Origin: Diadema setosum | Taxonomy: Eukaryota; Echinodermata; Echinoidea; Diadematoida; Diadematidae | Direction: 5' to 3' | Assembly (NCBI GenBank): GCA_033980235.1 | Contig: CM067062.1 | Span: 13,287,991 to 13,351,990, forward strand | DNA: 64,000 nucleotides | In this document: one piece after another, positions 25,101-39,839 of the stretch | How the letters are laid out: every line of letters starts with the position of its first letter | How positions within the stretch are numbered: the first letter of the stretch is position 1 | Notes under the pieces: model-generated | What the model was told of the DNA's origin: nothing | Databases searched by the model: none | What the model saw: only the letters and a program-made list of their open reading frames with translations | Translations under genes and position numbers: made by a program

Positions 25101-28100
25101 TGTACAAATGTCATATATATAATGCTGCATATTCATGTATTTCTTTTATTTATAAACAATATTGAAACGGCCTGGGCCACATTGAGGTTGGTATGAATAT
25201 GTAGCTTAGGATGTCAGTAAGCTGACCTGACCACTCACATAGTGGCCCAGGCCGTAGGGGCCTGACAGTTAAAGGGACAGTGTATGTGCTTGTCATGTAG
25301 AAATGTCATATATATAATGCTACTTATTCATGTATTTCTTTTATTTATAAGAAATATTGAAACGGCCTGGGCCACATTTTGGTGGGTATCAATATGTAGC
25401 TTAGGATGTTAGCAACCTGACCTGACCACTCACATAGTGGCCCAGGCCGTAGGGGCCTGACAGTTAAAGGGAGAGTATATGTGCTTGCCATGTACAAATG
25501 TCATATATATAATGCTGCATATTCATGTATTTCTTTTATTTATAAGAAATATTGAAACGGTCTGGGCCACATTGAGGTTGGTATGAATATGTAGCTTAGG
25601 ATGTCAGCAACCTGACCTGACCACTCACATAGTGGCCCAGGCCGTAGGGGCCTGACAGTTAAAGGGACAGTGTATGTGCTTGTCATGTACAAATGTGATA
25701 TATATACAATGCTACATATCCATGTACTTCATTTATTCATAAGAAATAGTGAAACGGCCTGGGCCACATTTTGGTGGATATGAATATGTAGCTAAGGATG
25801 TCAGCAACCTGACCTGACCACTCATATAGTGGCCCAGGCCGTAGGGGCCTGACAGTTAAAGGGACAGTGTATGTACTTGCCATGTACAAACGTCATATAT
25901 ATAATGCTACTTATTCATGTATTTCTTTTATTTATAAGAAATAGTGAAACGGCCTGGGCCACATTGGGGTGGGTATGAATATGTAGCTTAGGATGTTAGC
26001 AACCTGACCTGACCACTCAGGTAGTGGCCCAGGCCGTAGGGGCCTGACAGTTAAAGGGACAGTGTATGTGCTTACCATGTACAAATGTCATATATACAAT
26101 GCTACATATCCATGTATTTCATTTATTCATAAGAAATATTGAAACGGCCTGGGCCACATTTTGGTGGGTATCAATATGTAGCTTAGGATGTTAGCAACCT
26201 GACCTTACCACTCACATAGTGGCCCAGGCCGTAGGGGCCTGACAGTTAAAGGGACAGTGTATGTGCTTGTCATGTAGAAATGTCATATATATAATGCTCC
26301 TTATTCATGTATTTCTTTTATTTATAAGAAATAGTGAAACGGCCTGGGCCACATTGAGGTGGGTATCAAAATGTAGCTTAGGATGTTAGCAACCTGACCT
26401 GACCACTCAAATAGTGGCCCAGGCCGTAGGGGCCTGACAGTTAAAGGGACAGTGTATGTGCTTGTCATGTAGAAATGTGATATATATACAATGCTACATA
26501 TCCATGTATTTCATTTATTCATAAGAAATATTGAAACGGCCTGGGCCACATTTTGGTGGGTATGAATATGTAGGTTAGAATGTCAGCAACCTGACCTGAC
26601 CACTCACATAGTGGCCCAGGCCGTAGGGGCCTGACAGTTAAAGGGACAGTGTATGTGCTTGTCATGTACAAATGTCATATACATACAATGCTACGTATCC
26701 ATGTATTTCATTTATTCATAAGAAATAGTGAAACGGCCTGGGCCACATTTTGGTGGGTATGAATATGTAGCTTAGGATGGCAGCAACCTGACCTAACAAC
26801 TGACATAGTGGCCCAGGCCGTAGGGGCCTGACAGTTAAAGGGACAGTATATGTGCTTGCCATGTACAAATGTCATATATATAATGCTGCATATTCATGTA
26901 TTTCTTTTATTTGTAAACAATATTGAAACGGCCTGGGCCACATTGAGGTTGGTATGAATATGTAGCTTAGGATGTCAGTAAGCTGACCTGAACACTCACA
27001 TAGTGGCCCAGGCCGTAGGGGCCTGACAGTTAAAGGGACAGTGTATGTGCTTGTCATGTAGAAATGTCATATATATAATGCTACTTATTCATGTATTTCT
27101 TTTATTTATAAGAAATATTGAAACGGCCTGGGCCACATTTTGGTGGGTATCAATATGTAGCTTAGGATGTTACCAACCTGACCTGACCACTCATATAGTG
27201 GCCCAGGCCGTAGGGGCCTGACAGTTAAAGGGAGAGTATATGTGCTTGCCATGTACAAATGTCAGATATATAATGCTGCATATTCATGTATTTCTTTTAT
27301 TTATAAGAAATATTGAAACGGTCTGGGCCACATTGAGGTTGGTATGAATATGTAGCTTAGGATGTCAGCAACCTGACCTGACCACTCACATAGTGGCCCA
27401 GGCCGTAGGGGCCTGACAGTAAAAGGGACAGTGTATGTGCTTGTCATGTACAAATGTGATATATATACAATGCGACATATCCATGTATTTCATTTGTTCA
27501 TAAGAAATATTGAAACGGCCTGGGCCACATTTTGATGGGTATGAATATGTAGCTTAGAATGTCAGCAACCTGACCTGACCACTCACATAGTGGCCCAGGC
27601 CGTAGGGGCCTGACAGTTAAAGGGACAGTGTATGTGCTTGTCATGTACAAATGTCATATACATACAATGCTACGTATCCATGTATTTCATTTATTCATAA
27701 GAAATAGTGAAACGGCCTGGGCCACATTTTGGTGGATATAAATATGTAGCTAAGGATGTCAGCAACCTGACCTGACCACTCATATAGTGGCCCAGGCCGT
27801 AGGGGCCTGACAGTTAAAGGGACAGTGTACGTACTTGCCATGTACAAATGTCATATATATAATGCTACTTATTCATGTATTTCTTTTATTTATAAGAAAT
27901 AGTGAAACGGCCTGGGCCACATTGGGGTGGGTATGAATATGTAGCTTAGGATGTTAGAAACCTGACCTGACCACTCAGGTAGTGGCCCAGGCCGTAGGGG
28001 CCTGACAGTTAAAGGGACAGTGTATGTGCTTACCATGTACAAATGTCATATATACAATGCTACATATCCATGTATTTCATTTATTCATAAGAAATATTGA

Positions 28101-30100
28101 AACGGCCTGGGCCACATTTTGGTGGGTATCAATATGTAGCTTAGGATGTTAGCAACCTGACCTGACCACTCATATAGTGGCCCAGGCCGTAGGGGCCTGA
28201 CAGTTAAAGGGACAGTGTATGTGTTTGTCATGTAGAAATGTCATATATATAATGCTCCTTATTCATGTATTTCTTTTATTCATAAGAAATAGTGAAACGG
28301 CCTGGGCCACATTTTGGTGGGTATGAATATGTAGCTTAGAATGTCAGCAACCTGACCTGACCACTCACATAGTGGCCCAGGCCGTAGGGGCCTTACAGTT
28401 AAAGGGACAGTGTATGTGCTTGCCATGTAGAAATGTCATATATATAATGCTACTTATTCATGTATTTCTTTTATTTATAAGAAATATTGAAACGGCCTGG
28501 GCCACATTTTGGTGGGTATCAATATGTAGCTTAGGATGTTAGCAACCTGACCTGACCACTCACATAGTGGCCCAGGCCGTAGGGGCCTGACAGTTAAAGG
28601 GACAGTATATGTGCTTGCCATGTACAAATGTCATATATATAATGCTGCATATTCATGTATTTCTTTTATTTATAAGAAATATTGAAACGGCCTGGGCCAC
28701 ATTGAGGTTGGTATGAATATGTAGGTTAGGATGTCAGCAACCTGACCTGACCACTCACATAGTGGCCCAGGCCGTAGGGGCCTGACAGCTAAAGGGACAG
28801 TGTATGTGCTTGTCATGTACAAATGTCATATACATACAATGCTACGTATCCATGTATTTCATTTATTCATAAGAAATAGTGAAACGGCCTGGGCCACATT
28901 TTGGTGGGTATGAATATGTAGCTTAGGATAGCAGCAACCTGACCTGACAACTGACATAGTGGCCCAGGCCGTAGGGGCCTGACAGTTAAAGGGACAGTAT
29001 ATGTGCTTGCCATGTACAAATGTCATATATATAATGCTGCATATTCATGTATTTCTTTTATTTATAAACAATATTGAAACGGCCTGGGCCACATTGAGGT
29101 TGGTATGAATATGTAGCTTAGGATGTCAGTAAGCTGACCTGACCACTCACATAGTGGCCCAGGCCGTAGGGGCCTGACAGTTAAAGGGACAGTGTATGTG
29201 CTTGTCATGTAGAAATGTCATATATATAATGCTACTTATTCATGTATTTCTTTTATTTATAAGAAATATTGAAACGGCCTGGGCCACATTTTGGTGGGTA
29301 TCAATATGTAGCTTAGGATGTTAGCAACCTGACCTGACCACTCACATAGTGGCCCAGGCCGTAGGGGCCTGACAGTTAAAGGGAGAGTACATGTGCTTGC
29401 CATGTACAAATGTCATATATATAATGCTGCATATTCATGTATTTCTTTTATTTATAAGAAATATTGAAACGGTCTGGGCCACATTGAGGTTGGTATGAAT
29501 ATGTAGCTTAGGATGTAAGCAACCTGACCTGACCACTCACATAGTGGCCCAGGCCGTAGGGGCCTGACAGTTAAAGGGACAGTGTATGTGCTTGTCATGT
29601 ACAAATGTGATATATATACAATGCTACATATCCATGTATTTCATTTATTCATAAGAAATATTGAAACGGCCTGGGCCACATTTTGATGGGTATGAATATG
29701 TAGCTTAGAATGTAAGCAACGTGACCTGACCACTCACATAGTGGCCCAGGCCGTAGGGGCCTGACAGTTAAAGGGACAGTGTATGTACTTGCCATGTACA
29801 AATGTCATATATATAATGCTACTTATTCATGTATTTCTTTTATTTATAAGAAATAGTGAAACGGCCTGGGCCACATTGGGGTGGGTATGAATATGTAGCT
29901 TAGGATGTTAGAAACCTGACCTGACCACTCAGGTAGTGGCCCAGGCCGTAGGGGCCTGACAGTTAAAGGGACAGTGTATGTGCTAACCATGTACAAATGT
30001 CATATATACAATGCTACATATCCATGTATTTCATTTATTCATAAGAAATATTGAAACGGCCTGGGCCACATTTTGGTGGGTATCAATATGTAGCTTAGGA
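22150..30100 (+). repeat. Higher-order region with 22-monomer offset (about 4,306 bp) and internal losses
   Basis: ATGGCAGCAACCTGACCTAA occurs at 22,471 and 26,777, an offset of 4,306 bases or 22 monomers. Further along, the rare GGCCTTACAG variant at about 24,479 and 28,391 is offset by only 3,912 bases (20 monomers), so about two monomers were lost or gained between the copies. Related blocks continue to about 30,100. Limits are approximate. Confidence 0.65.
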
Positions 30101-33100
30101 TGTTAGCAACCTGACCTGACCACTCACATAGTGGCCCAGGCCGTAGGGGCCTGACAGTTAAAGGGACAGTGTATGTGCTTGTCATGTTGAAATGTCATAT
30201 ATATACAATGCTACATATCCATGTATTTCATTTGTTCATAAGAAATATTGAAACGGCCTGGGCCACATTTTGGTGGGTATGAATATGTAGCTTAGAATGT
30301 CAGCAACATGACTTGACAACTCACATAGTGGCCCAGGCCGTAGGGGCCTGACAGTTAAAGGGACAGTGTATGTGCTTGTCATGTAGAAATGTCATATATA
30401 TACAATGCTACATATCCATGTATTTCATTTATTCATAAGAAATATTGAAACGGCCTGGGCCACATTTTGGTGGGTATGAATATGTAGCTTAGAATGTCAG
30501 CAACCTGACCTGACCACTCACATAGTGGCCCAGGCCGTAGGGGCCTGACAGTTAAAGGGACAGTGTATGTGCTTGTCATGTACAAATGTCATATACATAC
30601 AATGCTACGTATCCATGTATTTCATTTATTCATAAGAAATAGTGAAACGGCCTGGGCCACATTTTGGTGGGTATGAATATGTAGCTTAGGATGGCAGTAA
30701 GCTGACCTTACCACTCACATAGTGGCCCAGGCCGTAGGGGCCTGACAGTTAAAGGGACAGTGTATGTGCTTGCCATGTAGAAATGTCATATATATAATGC
30801 TACTTATTCATGTATTTCTTTTATTTATAAGAAATATTGAAACGGCCTGGGCCACATTTTGGTGGGTATCAATATGTAGCTTAGGATGTTAGCAACCTGA
30901 CCTGACCACTCACATAGTGGCCCAGGCCGTAGGGGCCTGACAGTTAAAGGGACAGTATATGTGCTTGCCATGTACAAATGTCATATATATAATGCTGCAT
31001 ATTCATGTATTTCTTTTATTTATAAGAAATATTGAAACGGCCTGGGCCACATTGAGGTTGGTATGAATATGTAGGTTAGGATGTCAGCAACCTGACCTGA
31101 CCACTCACATAGTGGCCCAGGCCGTAGGGGCCTGACAGTTAAAGGGACAGTGTATGTGCTTGTCATGTACAAATGTCATATACATACAATGCTACGTATC
31201 CATGTATTTCATTTATTCATAAGAAATAGTGAAACGGCCTGGGCCACATTTTGGTGGGTATGAATATGTAGCTTAGGATGGCAGCAACCTGACCTGACAA
31301 CTGACATAGTGGCCCAGGCCGTAGGGGCCTGACAGTTAAAGGGACAGTATATGTGCTTGCCATGTACAAATGTCATATATATAATGCTGCATATTCATGT
31401 ATTTCTTTTATTTATAAACAATATTGAAACGGCCTGGGCCACATTGAGGTTGGTATGAATATGTAGCTTAGGATGTCAGTAAGCTGACCTGACCACTCAC
31501 ATAGTGGCCCAGGCCGTAGGGGCCTGACAGTTAAAGGGACAGTGTATGTGCTTGTCATGTAGAAATGTCATATATATAATGCTACTTATTCATGTATTTC
31601 TTTTATTTATAAGAAATATTGAAACGGCCTGGGCCACATTTTGGTGGGTATCAATATGTAGCTTAGGATGTTAGCAACCTGACCTGACCACTCACATAGT
31701 GGCCCAGGCCGTAGGGGCCTGACAGTTAAAGGGACAGTATATGTGCTTGCCATGTACAAATGTCATATATATAATGCTGCATATTCATGTATTTCTTTTA
31801 TTTATAAGAAATATTGAAACGGTCTGGGCCACATTGAGGTTGGTATGAATATGTAGCTTAGGATGTCAGCAACCTGACCTGACCACTCACATAGTGGCCC
31901 AGGCCGTAGGGGCCTGACAGTTAAAGGGACAGTGTATGTGCTTGTCATGTACAAATGTGATATATATACAATGCTACATATCCATGTATTTCATTTATTC
32001 ATAAGAAATAGTGGAACGGCTTGGGCCACATTTTGGTGGATATGAATATGTAGCTAAGGATGTCAGCAACCTGACCTGACCACTCATATAGTGGCCCAGG
32101 CCGTAGGGGCTTGACAGTTAAAGGGACAGTGTACGTACTTGCCATGTACAAATGTCATATATATAATGCTACTTATTCATGTATTTCTTTTATTTATAAG
32201 AAATAGTGAAACGCCTGGGCCACATTGGGGTGGGTATGAATATGTAGCTTAGGATGTTAGCAACCTGACCTGACCACTCACATAGTGGCCCAGGCCGTAG
32301 GGGCCTGACAGTTAAAGGGACAGTATATGTGCTTGCCATGTACAAATGTCATATATATAATGCTGCATATTCATGTATTTCTTTTATTTATAAGAAATAT
32401 TGAAACGGTCTGGGCCACATTGAGGTTGGTATGAATATGTAGCTTAGGATGTCAGCAACCTGACCTGACCACTCACATAGTGGCCCAGGCCGTAGGGGCC
32501 TGACAGTTAAAGGGACAGTGTATGTGCTTGTCATGTACAAATGTGATATATATACAATGCTACATATCCATGTATTTCATTTATTCATAAGAAATAGTGC
32601 AACGGCTTTGGCCACATTTTGGTGGATATGAATATGTAGCTAAGGATGTCAGCAACCTGACCTGACCACTCATATAGTGGCCCAGGCCGTAGGGGCCTCA
32701 CAGTTGAAGGGACAGTGTACGTACTTGCCATGTACAAATGTCATATATATAATGCTACTTATTCATGTATTTCTTTTATTTATAAGAAATAGTGAAACGC
32801 CTGGGCCACATTTTGGTGGGTATCAATATGTAGCTTAGGATGTTAGCAACCTGACCTGACCACTCATATAGTGGCCCAGGCCGTAGGGGCCTGACAGTTA
32901 AAGGGACAGTGTATGTGCTTGTCATGTAGAAATGTCATATATATAATGCTCCTTATTCATGTATTTCTTTTATTTATAAGAAATAGTGAAACGGCCTGGG
33001 CCACATTTTGGTGGGTATCAATATGTAGCTTAGGATGTTAGCAACCTGACCTGACCACTCACATAGTGGCCCAGGGCGTAGGGGCCTGACAGTTAAAGGG

Positions 33101-34199
33101 ACAGTGTATGTGCTTGTCATGTAGAAATGTCATATATATACAATGCTACATATCCATGTATTTCATTTGTTCATAAGAAATATTGAAACGGCCTGGGCCA
33201 CATTTTGGTGGGTATGAATATGTAGCTTAGAATGTCAGCAACATGACTTGACCACTCACATAGTGGCCCATTCCGTAGGGGCCTGACAGTTAAAGGGACA
33301 GTGTATGTGCTTGTCATGTAGAAATGTCATATATATACAATGTTACATATCCATGTAATTCATTTATTCATAAGAAATATTGAAACGGCCTGGGCCACAT
33401 TTTGGTGGGTATGAATATGTAGCTTAGAATGTCAGCAACCTGACCTGACCACTCACATAGTGGCCCAGGCCGTAGGGGCCTGACAGTTAAAGGGACAGTG
33501 TATGTGCTTGTCATGTACAAATGTCATATACATACAATGCTACGTATCCATGTATTTCATTTATTCATAACAAATAGTGAAACGGCCTGGGCCACATTTT
33601 GGTGGATATGAATATGTAGCTTAGGATGGCAGTAAGCTGACCTTACCACTCACATAGTGGCCCAGGCCGTAGGGGCCTGACAGTTAAAGGGACAGTGTAT
33701 GTGCTTGCAATGTAGAAATGTCATATATATAATGCTACTTATTCATGTATTTCTTTTATTTATAAGAAATAGTGAAACGGCCTGGGCCACATTTTGGTGG
33801 GTATGAATATGTAGCTTAGGATGTTAGCAACCTGACCTGACCACTCACATAGTGGCCCAGGCCGTAGGGGCCTGACAGTTAAAGGGACAGTGTACGTACT
33901 TGCCATGTACAAATGTCATATATATAATGCTACTTATTCATGTATTTCTTTTATTTATAAGAAATAGTGAAACGGCCTGGGCCACATTGGGGTGGGTATG
34001 AATATGTAGCTTAGGATGTTAGAAACCTGACCTGACCACTCAGGTAGTGGCCCAGGCCGTAGGGGCCTGACAGTTAAAGGGACAGTGTATGTGCTTACCA
34101 TGTACAAATGTCATATATTATACAATGCTACATATCCATGTATTTCATTTATTCATAAGAAATATTGAAACGGCCTGGGCCACATTTTGGTGGGTATCA

Positions 34200-37100
34200 A
34201 TATGTAGCTTAGGATGTTAGCAACCTGACCTGACCACTCACATAGTGGCCCAGGCCGTAGGGGCCTGACAGTTAAAGGGACAGTGTACGTACTTGCCATG
34301 TACAAATGTCATATACATACAATGCTACGTATCCATGTATTTCATTTATTCATAAGAAATAGTGAAACGGCCTGGGCCACATTTTGGTGGATATGAATAT
34401 GTAGCTTAGGATGGCAGTAAGCTGACCTTACCACTCACATAGTGGCCCAGGCCGTAGGGGCCTGACAGTTAAAGGGACAGTGTATGTGCTTGCCATGTAC
34501 AAATGTCATATATACAATGCTACTTATTCATGTATTTCATTTATTTATAAGAAATATTGAAACGGCCTTGGCCACATTTTGGTGGGTATCAATATGTAGC
34601 TTAGGATGTTAGCAACCTGACCTGACCACTCACATAGTGGCCCAGGCCGTAGGGGCCTGACAGTTAAAGGGACAGTATATGTGCTTGCCATGTACAAATG
34701 TCATATATATAATGCTGCATATTCATGTATTTCTTTTATTTATAAGAAATATTGAAACGGCCTGGGCCACATTGAGGTTGGTATGAATATGTAGGTTAGG
34801 ATGTCAGCAACCTGACCTGACCACTCACATAGTGGCCCAGGCCGTAGGGGCCTGACAGTTAAAGGGACAGTGTATGTGCTTGTCATGTACAAATGTGATA
34901 TATATATACAATGCTACATATCCATGTATTTCATTTATTCATAAGAAATAGTGAAACGGCTTGGGCCACATTTTGGTGGATATGAATATGTAGCTAAGGA
35001 TGTCAGCAACCTGACCTGACCACTCATATAGTGGCCCAGGCCGTAGGGGCCTGACAGTTAAAGGGACAGTGTATGTACTTGCCATGTACAAATGTCATAT
35101 ATATAATGCTACTTATTCATGTATTTCTTTTATTTATAAGAAATAGTGAAACGGCCTGGGCCACATTGGGGTGGGTATGAATATGTAGCTTAGGATGTTA
35201 GAAACCTGACCTGACTACTCAGGTAGTGGCCCAGGCCGTAGGGGCCTGACAGTTAAAGGGACAGTGTATGTGCTTACCATGTACAAATGTCATATATTAT
35301 ACAATGCTACATATCCATGTATTTCATTTATTCATAAGAAATATTGAAACGGCCTGGGCCACATTTTGGTGGGTATCAATATGTAGCTTAGGATGTTAGC
35401 AACCTGACCTGACCACTCACATAGTGGCCCAGGCCGTAGGGGCCTGACAGTTAAAGGGACAGTGTATGTGCTTGTCATGTAGAAATGTCATATATATAAT
35501 GCTCCTTATTCATGTATTTCTTTTATTTATAAGAAGTAGTGAAACGGCCTGGGCCACATTTTGGTGGGTATCAATATGTAGCTTAGGATGTTAGCAACCT
35601 GACCTGACCACTCACATAGTGGCCCAGGGCGTAGGGGCCTGACAGTTAAAGGGACAGTGTATGTGCTTGTCATGTAGAAATGTCATATATATACAATGCT
35701 ACATATCCATGTATTTCATTTGTTCATAAGAAATATTGAAACGGCCTGGGCCACATTTTGGTGGGTATGAATATGTAGCTTAGAATGTCAGCAACATGAC
35801 TTGACCACTCACATAGTGGCCCATTCCGTAGGGGCCTGACAGTTAAAGGGACAGTGTATGTGCTTGTCATGTAGAAATGTCATATATATACAATGCTACA
35901 TATCCATGTAATTCATTTATTCATAAGAAATATTGAAACGGCCTGGGCCACATTTTGGTGGGTATGAATATGTAGCTTAGAATGTCATCAACCTGACCTG
36001 ACCACTCACATAGTGGCCCAGGCCGTAGGGGCCTGACAGTTAAAGGGACAGTGTATGTGCTTGTCATGTACAAATGTCATATACATACAATGCTACGTAT
36101 CCATGTATTTCATTTATTCATAAGAAATAGTGAAACGGCCTGGGCCACATTTTGGTGGGTATCAATATGTAGCTTAGGATGTTAGCAACCTGACCTGACC
36201 ACTCAGGTAGTGGCCCAGGCCGTAGGGGCCTGACAGTTAAAGGGACAGTGTATGTGCTTACCATGTACAAATGTCATATATATAATGCTACTTATTCATG
36301 TATTTCTTTTATTTATAAGAAATAGTGAAACGGCCTGGGCCACATTGGGGTGGGTATGAATATGTAGCTTAGGATGTTAGAAACCTGACCTGACCACTCA
36401 GGTAGTGGCCCAGGCCGTAGGGGCCTGACAGTTAAAGGGACAGTGTATGTGCTTACCATGTACAAATGTCATATATTATACAATGCTACATATCCATGTA
36501 TTTCATTTATTCATAAGAAATATTGAAACGGCCTGGGCCACATTTTGGTGGGTATCAATATGTAGCTTAGGATGTTAGCAACCTGACCTGAACACTCACA
36601 TAGTGGCCCAGGCCGTAGGGGCCTGACAGTTAAAGGGACAGTGTACGTACTTGCCATGTACAAATGTCATATACATACAATGCTACGTATCCATGTATTT
36701 CATTTATTCATAAGAAATAGTGAAACGGCCTGGGCCACATTTTGGTGGATATGAATATGTAGCTTAGGATGGCAGTAAGCTGACCTTACCACTCACATAG
36801 TGGCCCAGGCCGTAGGGGCCTGACAGTTAAAGGGACAGTGTATGTGCTTGCCATGTACAAATGTCATATATACAATGCTACTTATTCATGTATTTCATTT
36901 ATTTATAAGAAATATTGAAACGGCCTTGGCCACATTTTGGTGGGTATCAATATGTAGCTTAGGATGTTAGCAACCTGACCTGACCACTCACATAGTGGCC
37001 CAGGCCGTAGGGGCCTGACAGTTAAAGGGACAGTATATGTGCTTGCCATGTACAAATGTCATATATATAATGCTGCATATTCATGTATTTCTTTTATTTA

Positions 37101-39810
37101 TAAGAAATATTGAAACGGCCTGGGCCACATTGAGGTTGGTATGAATATGTAGGTTAGGATGTCAGCAACCTGACCTGACCACTCACATAGTGGCCCAGGC
37201 CGTAGGGGCCTGACAGTAGGCCGTAGGGGCCTGACAGTTAAAGGGACAGTGTATGTGCTTGTCATGTACAAATGTGATATATATACAATGCTACATATCC
37301 ATGTATTTCATTTATTCATAAGAAATAGTGAAACGGCTTGGGCCACATTTTGGTGGATATGAATATGTAGCTAAGGATGTCATCAACCTGACCTGACCAC
37401 TCATATAGTGGCCCAGGCCGTAGGGGCCTGACAGTTAAAGGGACAGTGTATGTACTTGCCATGTACAAATGTCATATATATAATGCTACTTATTCATGTA
37501 TTTCTTTTATTTATAAGAAATAGTGAAACGGCCTGGGCCACATTCGGGTGGGTATGAATATGTAGCTTAGGATGTTAGAAACCTGACCTGACCACTCAGG
37601 TAGTGGCCCAGGCCGTAGGGGCCTGACAGTTAAAGGGACAGTGTATGTGCTTACCATGTACAAATGTCGTATATACAATGCTACATATCCATGTATTTAA
37701 TTTATTCATAAGAAATATTGAAACGGCCTGGGCCACATTTTGGTGGGTATCAATATGTAGCTTAGGATGTTAGCAACCTGACCTGACCACTCACATAGTG
37801 GCCCAGGCCGTAGGGGCCTGACAGTTAAAGGGACAGTGTATGTGCTTGTCATGTAGAAATGTCATATATATACAATGCTACATATCCATGTATTTCATTT
37901 GTTCATAAGAAATATTGAAACGGCCTGGGCCACATTTTGGTGGGTATGAATATGTAGCTTAGAATGTCAGCAACCTGACCTGACCACTCACATAGTGGCC
38001 CAGGCCGTAGGGGCCGGACAGTTAAAGGGACAGTGTATGTGCTTGTCATGTACAAATGTCATATACATACAATGCTACGTATCCATGTATTTCATTTATT
38101 CATAAGAAATAGTGAAACGGCCTGGGCCACATTTTGGTGGATATGAATATGTAGCTTAGGATGGCAGTAAGCTGACCTTACCACTCACATAGTGGCCCAG
38201 GCCGTAGGGGCCTGACAGTTAAAGGGACAGTGTATGTGCTTGCCATGTAGAAATGTCATATATATAATGCTACTTATTCATGTATTTCTTTTATTTATAA
38301 GAAATAGTGAAACGGCCTGGGCCACATTTTGGTGGGTATGAATATGTAGCTTAGGATGTTAGCAACCTGACCTGACCACTCACATAGTGGCCCAGGCCGT
38401 AGGGGCCTGACAGTTAAAGGGACAGTGTACGTACTTGCCATGTACAAATGTCATATATATAATGCTACTTATTCATGTATTTCTTTTATTTATAAGAAAT
38501 AGTGAAACGGCCTGGGCCACATTGGGGTGGGTATGAATATGTAGCTTAGGATGTTAGAAACCTGACCTGACCACTCAGGTAGTGGCCCAGGCCGTAGGGG
38601 CCTGACAGTTAAAGGGACAGTGAATGTGCTTACCATGTACAAATGTCATATATTATACAATGCTACATATCCATGTATTTCATTTATTCATAAGAAATAT
38701 TGAAACGGCCTGGGCCACATTTTGGTGGGTATCAATATGTAGCTTAGGATGTTAGCAACCTGACCTGACCACTCACATAGTGGCCCAGGCCGTAGGGGCC
38801 TGACAGTTAAAGGGACAGTGTACGTACTTGCCATGTACAAATGTCATATACATACAATGCTACGTATCCATGTATTTCATTTATTCATAAGAAATAGTGA
38901 AACGGCCTGGGCCACATTTTGGTGGATATGAATATGTAGCTTAGGATGGCAGTAAGCTGACCTTACCACTCACATAGTGGCCCAGGCCGTAGGGGCCTGA
39001 CAGTTAAAGGGACAGTGTATGTGCTTGCCATGTACAAATGTCATATATACAATGCTACTTATTCATGTATTTCATTTATTTATAAGAAATATTGAAACGG
39101 CCTTGGCCACATTTTGGTGGGTATCAATATGTAGCTTAGGATGTTAGCAACCTGACCTGACCACTCACATAGTGGCCCAGGCCGTAGGGGCCTGACAGTT
39201 AAAGGGACAGTATATGTGCTTGCGATGTACAAATGTCATATATATAATGCTGCATATTCATGTATTTCTTTTATTTATAAGAAATATTGAAACGGCCTGG
39301 GCCACATTGAGGTTGGTATGAATATGTAGGTTAGGATGTCAGCAACCTGACCTGACCACTCACATAGTGGCCCAGGCCGTAGGGGCCTGACAGTAGGCCG
39401 TAGGGGCCTGACAGTTAAAGGGACAGTGTATGTGCTTGTCATGTACAAATGTGATATATATACAATGCTACATATCCATGTATTTCATTTATTCATAAGA
39501 AATAGTGAAACGGCTTGGGCCACATTTTGGTGGATATGAATATGTAGCTAAGGATGTCAGCAACCTGACCTGACCACTCATATAGTGGCCCAGGCCGTAG
39601 GGGCCTGACAGTTAAAGGGACAGTGTATGTACTTGCCATGTACAAATGTCATATATATAATGCTACTTATTCATGTATTTCTTTTATTTATAAGAAATAG
39701 TGAAACGGCCTGGGCCACATTCGGGTGGGTATGAATATGTAGCTTAGGATGTTAGAAACCTGACCTGACCACTCAGGTAGTGGCCCAGGCCGTAGGGGCC
39801 TGACAGTTAA
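34200..39810 (+). repeat. Higher-order region with 11- and 12-monomer periods and a 20-bp marker duplication
   Basis: The variant AACGGCCTTGGCCAC occurs at 34,561, 36,919 and 39,096, spaced 2,358 and 2,177 bases. A short direct duplication, in which TAGGCCGTAGGGGCCTGACA is repeated, is present at about 37,195-37,240 and again at about 39,375-39,420, but not in the first copy near 34,850. The second and third copies therefore share a more recent common origin. Confidence 0.75.
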
Positions 39811-39839
39811 AGGGACAGTGTATGTGCTTGTCATGTAGA

